A stretch of DNA of 5,609 nucleotides from Rhizobiaceae bacterium (GTDB lineage: Bacteria; Pseudomonadota; Alphaproteobacteria; Rhizobiales; Rhizobiaceae). The translations under genes and the position numbers were made by a program. Shown here one piece after another: positions 4,553-5,609 of the stretch (position 1 is the first letter of the stretch; each line of letters starts with the position of its first letter). Below the pieces are notes generated by a model. It was not told the origin of the DNA. It ran no database searches and saw only the letters and a program-made list of their open reading frames with translations. The stretch spans positions 1 through 5,609 of the forward strand of contig CAJYRE010000293.1 in the NCBI GenBank assembly GCA_913776675.1. The letters are read 5' to 3'.

Positions 4553-5609
4553 ATGGTTGCAAGGGTCGGAACAGTTGCATTTCAGGGCATTGATGGTGTT
4601 CCGGTCGATGTTCAGGTGATGATGGCACCCGGCAAGATTGGCATGCAGATTGTTGGTCTGCCCGACAAAGCCTTGGCCGAAAGCCGCGAGCGGGTGCAGG
4701 CAGCGCTGCATGCCTCCGGTCTTGCACTGCCGCCCAAGCGCGTGACGGTCAATCTGGCCCCCGCCGATCTGCCCAAGGAAGGCTCCCATTATGATCTGGC
4801 CATTGCGCTGGGCCTGATGGCGGCCCTTGGGGCCATTCCAGCCGATGTGTTGAGCGATTATCTGGTGATTGGTGAGCTTAATCTGGATGGCACCATCGCG
4901 CCGGTCACGGGAGCCTTGCCTGCCGCCATGGCCGCCAATGCTCTCAACAAAGGGCTGATTTGTCCTGCTGATAGTGGTCCCGAGGCGGCATGGGCAGGTT
5001 CCGATATTGATATTCTTGCACCCCGCAGCCTGATTGCGCTGGCCAATCATTTCAAGGGCACGCAGGTCCTGACCCGTCCGATCCCGGCCAGCCGGGCGCT
5101 GGCGGGCAATCTGCCGGATCTTGCCGATATTCGCGGGCAGGAAAGCGCCAAACGGGCGCTGGAGGTGGCGGCAGCAGGTGGTCATAACCTGCTGATGGTG
5201 GGGCCGCCGGGGTCCGGGAAATCCATGCTGGCCGCACGGCTACCATCGATTTTGCCGCGGTTGTCACCAGCGGAATTGCTGGAAGTATCAATGATCCACT
5301 CCATTGGCGGGCATTTGTCGGGTGGTAAGCTCTCAGACCGCAGACCATTTCGCACCCCCCATCATTCAGCCACCATGGCAGCACTGGTTGGCGGTGGCCT
5401 GAAAGCCAAGCCGGGGGAGGCGTCGCTTGCTCATCATGGCGTGTTGTTTCTCGATGAATTTCCAGAGTTTTCGCCGCAGGTGCTGGATGCGCTGCGCCAG
5501 CCTTTGGAAAGCGGCGAATGCATTATTGCGCGCGCCAATCACCGGGTCTCCTATCCGGCCAATTTCCAGTTGATTGCCGCCATGAACCCCTGCCGTTGCG
5601 GCATGGCGG
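4553..5609 (+). CDS. comM: ComM/YifB family Mg chelatase-like AAA+ ATPase (5' part; 3' end outside window)
   Basis: This belongs to the YifB/ComM family; Vibrio cholerae ComM is a hexameric helicase that promotes branch migration when transforming DNA is integrated. 352 codons are visible, open to the right edge, against a usual length of about 500-510, so roughly 150 C-terminal residues are missing. The N-terminal ChlI-like (Lon-protease-fold) domain spans about 1-170, with the family signature IVGLPDKALAESRERV (33-48) and APADLPKEGSHYDLAIALG (69-87). The AAA+ module follows: DIRGQESAKRALEVAAAGGHN (192-212), Walker A GPPGSGKS (217-224), FRTPHHSA (266-273), Walker B GVLFLDE (296-302) and the sensor-like AAMNPCRCG (342-350). 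CRCG begins the Cys-rich insert typical of the family. No frameshift or stop occurs in the visible part. It is separated from gshB by a terminator, so it is probably transcribed independently. Whether this organism is naturally transformable cannot be told from the gene. Confidence 0.95.
   Translation, partial: MVARVGTVAFQGIDGVPVDVQVMMAPGKIGMQIVGLPDKALAESRERVQAALHASGLALPPKRVTVNLAPADLPKEGSHYDLAIALGLMAALGAIPADVLSDYLVIGELNLDGTIAPVTGALPAAMAANALNKGLICPADSGPEAAWAGSDIDILAPRSLIALANHFKGTQVLTRPIPASRALAGNLPDLADIRGQESAKRALEVAAAGGHNLLMVGPPGSGKSMLAARLPSILPRLSPAELLEVSMIHSIGGHLSGGKLSDRRPFRTPHHSATMAALVGGGLKAKPGEASLAHHGVLFLDEFPEFSPQVLDALRQPLESGECIIARANHRVSYPANFQLIAAMNPCRCGMA

Noticed and set aside
4361..5185. 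Minus-strand open frame (274 codons) opposite the 5' part of comM
   Set aside because: It lies over the conserved comM domains and runs into the AT-rich spacer; the product has no recognisable fold, and comM is well supported in the other direction.

Overview
This window looks like ordinary chromosomal DNA from an alphaproteobacterium, most likely in or near the Rhizobiaceae. The evidence is the moderately GC-rich coding sequence, the ugpA-ugpE-ugpC order, and gshB followed by a ComM/YifB-type gene, which I recall as a common arrangement in that group. The assignment is an inference from gene content; no rRNA or other marker gene is present. All genes lie on the + strand, and no tRNA, rRNA, CRISPR array, transposase or attachment site was found.

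Region 1 (1-2611) is the distal part of a ugp operon for sn-glycerol-3-phosphate uptake. It contains the 3' end of ugpA (permease), complete ugpE (second permease) and complete ugpC (ATPase). The genes are only 10-11 bases apart. UgpA and UgpE form the membrane channel and UgpC drives it. The binding protein UgpB is expected upstream, outside the window. No ugpQ follows ugpC.

Region 2 (2612-3195) is an 89-base spacer and then a small cupin gene of the DUF861 (cupin_3) type, function unknown. The spacer holds the most interesting signal in the window. An uninterrupted 20-pair hairpin, whose non-Watson-Crick positions are all G.U in the + strand RNA, ends four bases before the cupin start codon and buries its ribosome binding site. 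A second fold shares the same right arm.

Region 3 (3196-4276) is gshB, encoding glutathione synthetase, with a weak candidate promoter in front and a good Rho-independent terminator behind.

Region 4 (4277-5609) is an AT-rich spacer of about 276 bases with a candidate promoter and a 20-base palindrome. It is followed by the 5' two-thirds of a comM/yifB gene (Mg chelatase-like AAA+ ATPase), cut by the window edge.

Apart from the hairpin upstream of the cupin gene and a few residue-level oddities, the window is conventional. I do not see a new multi-gene system in it.
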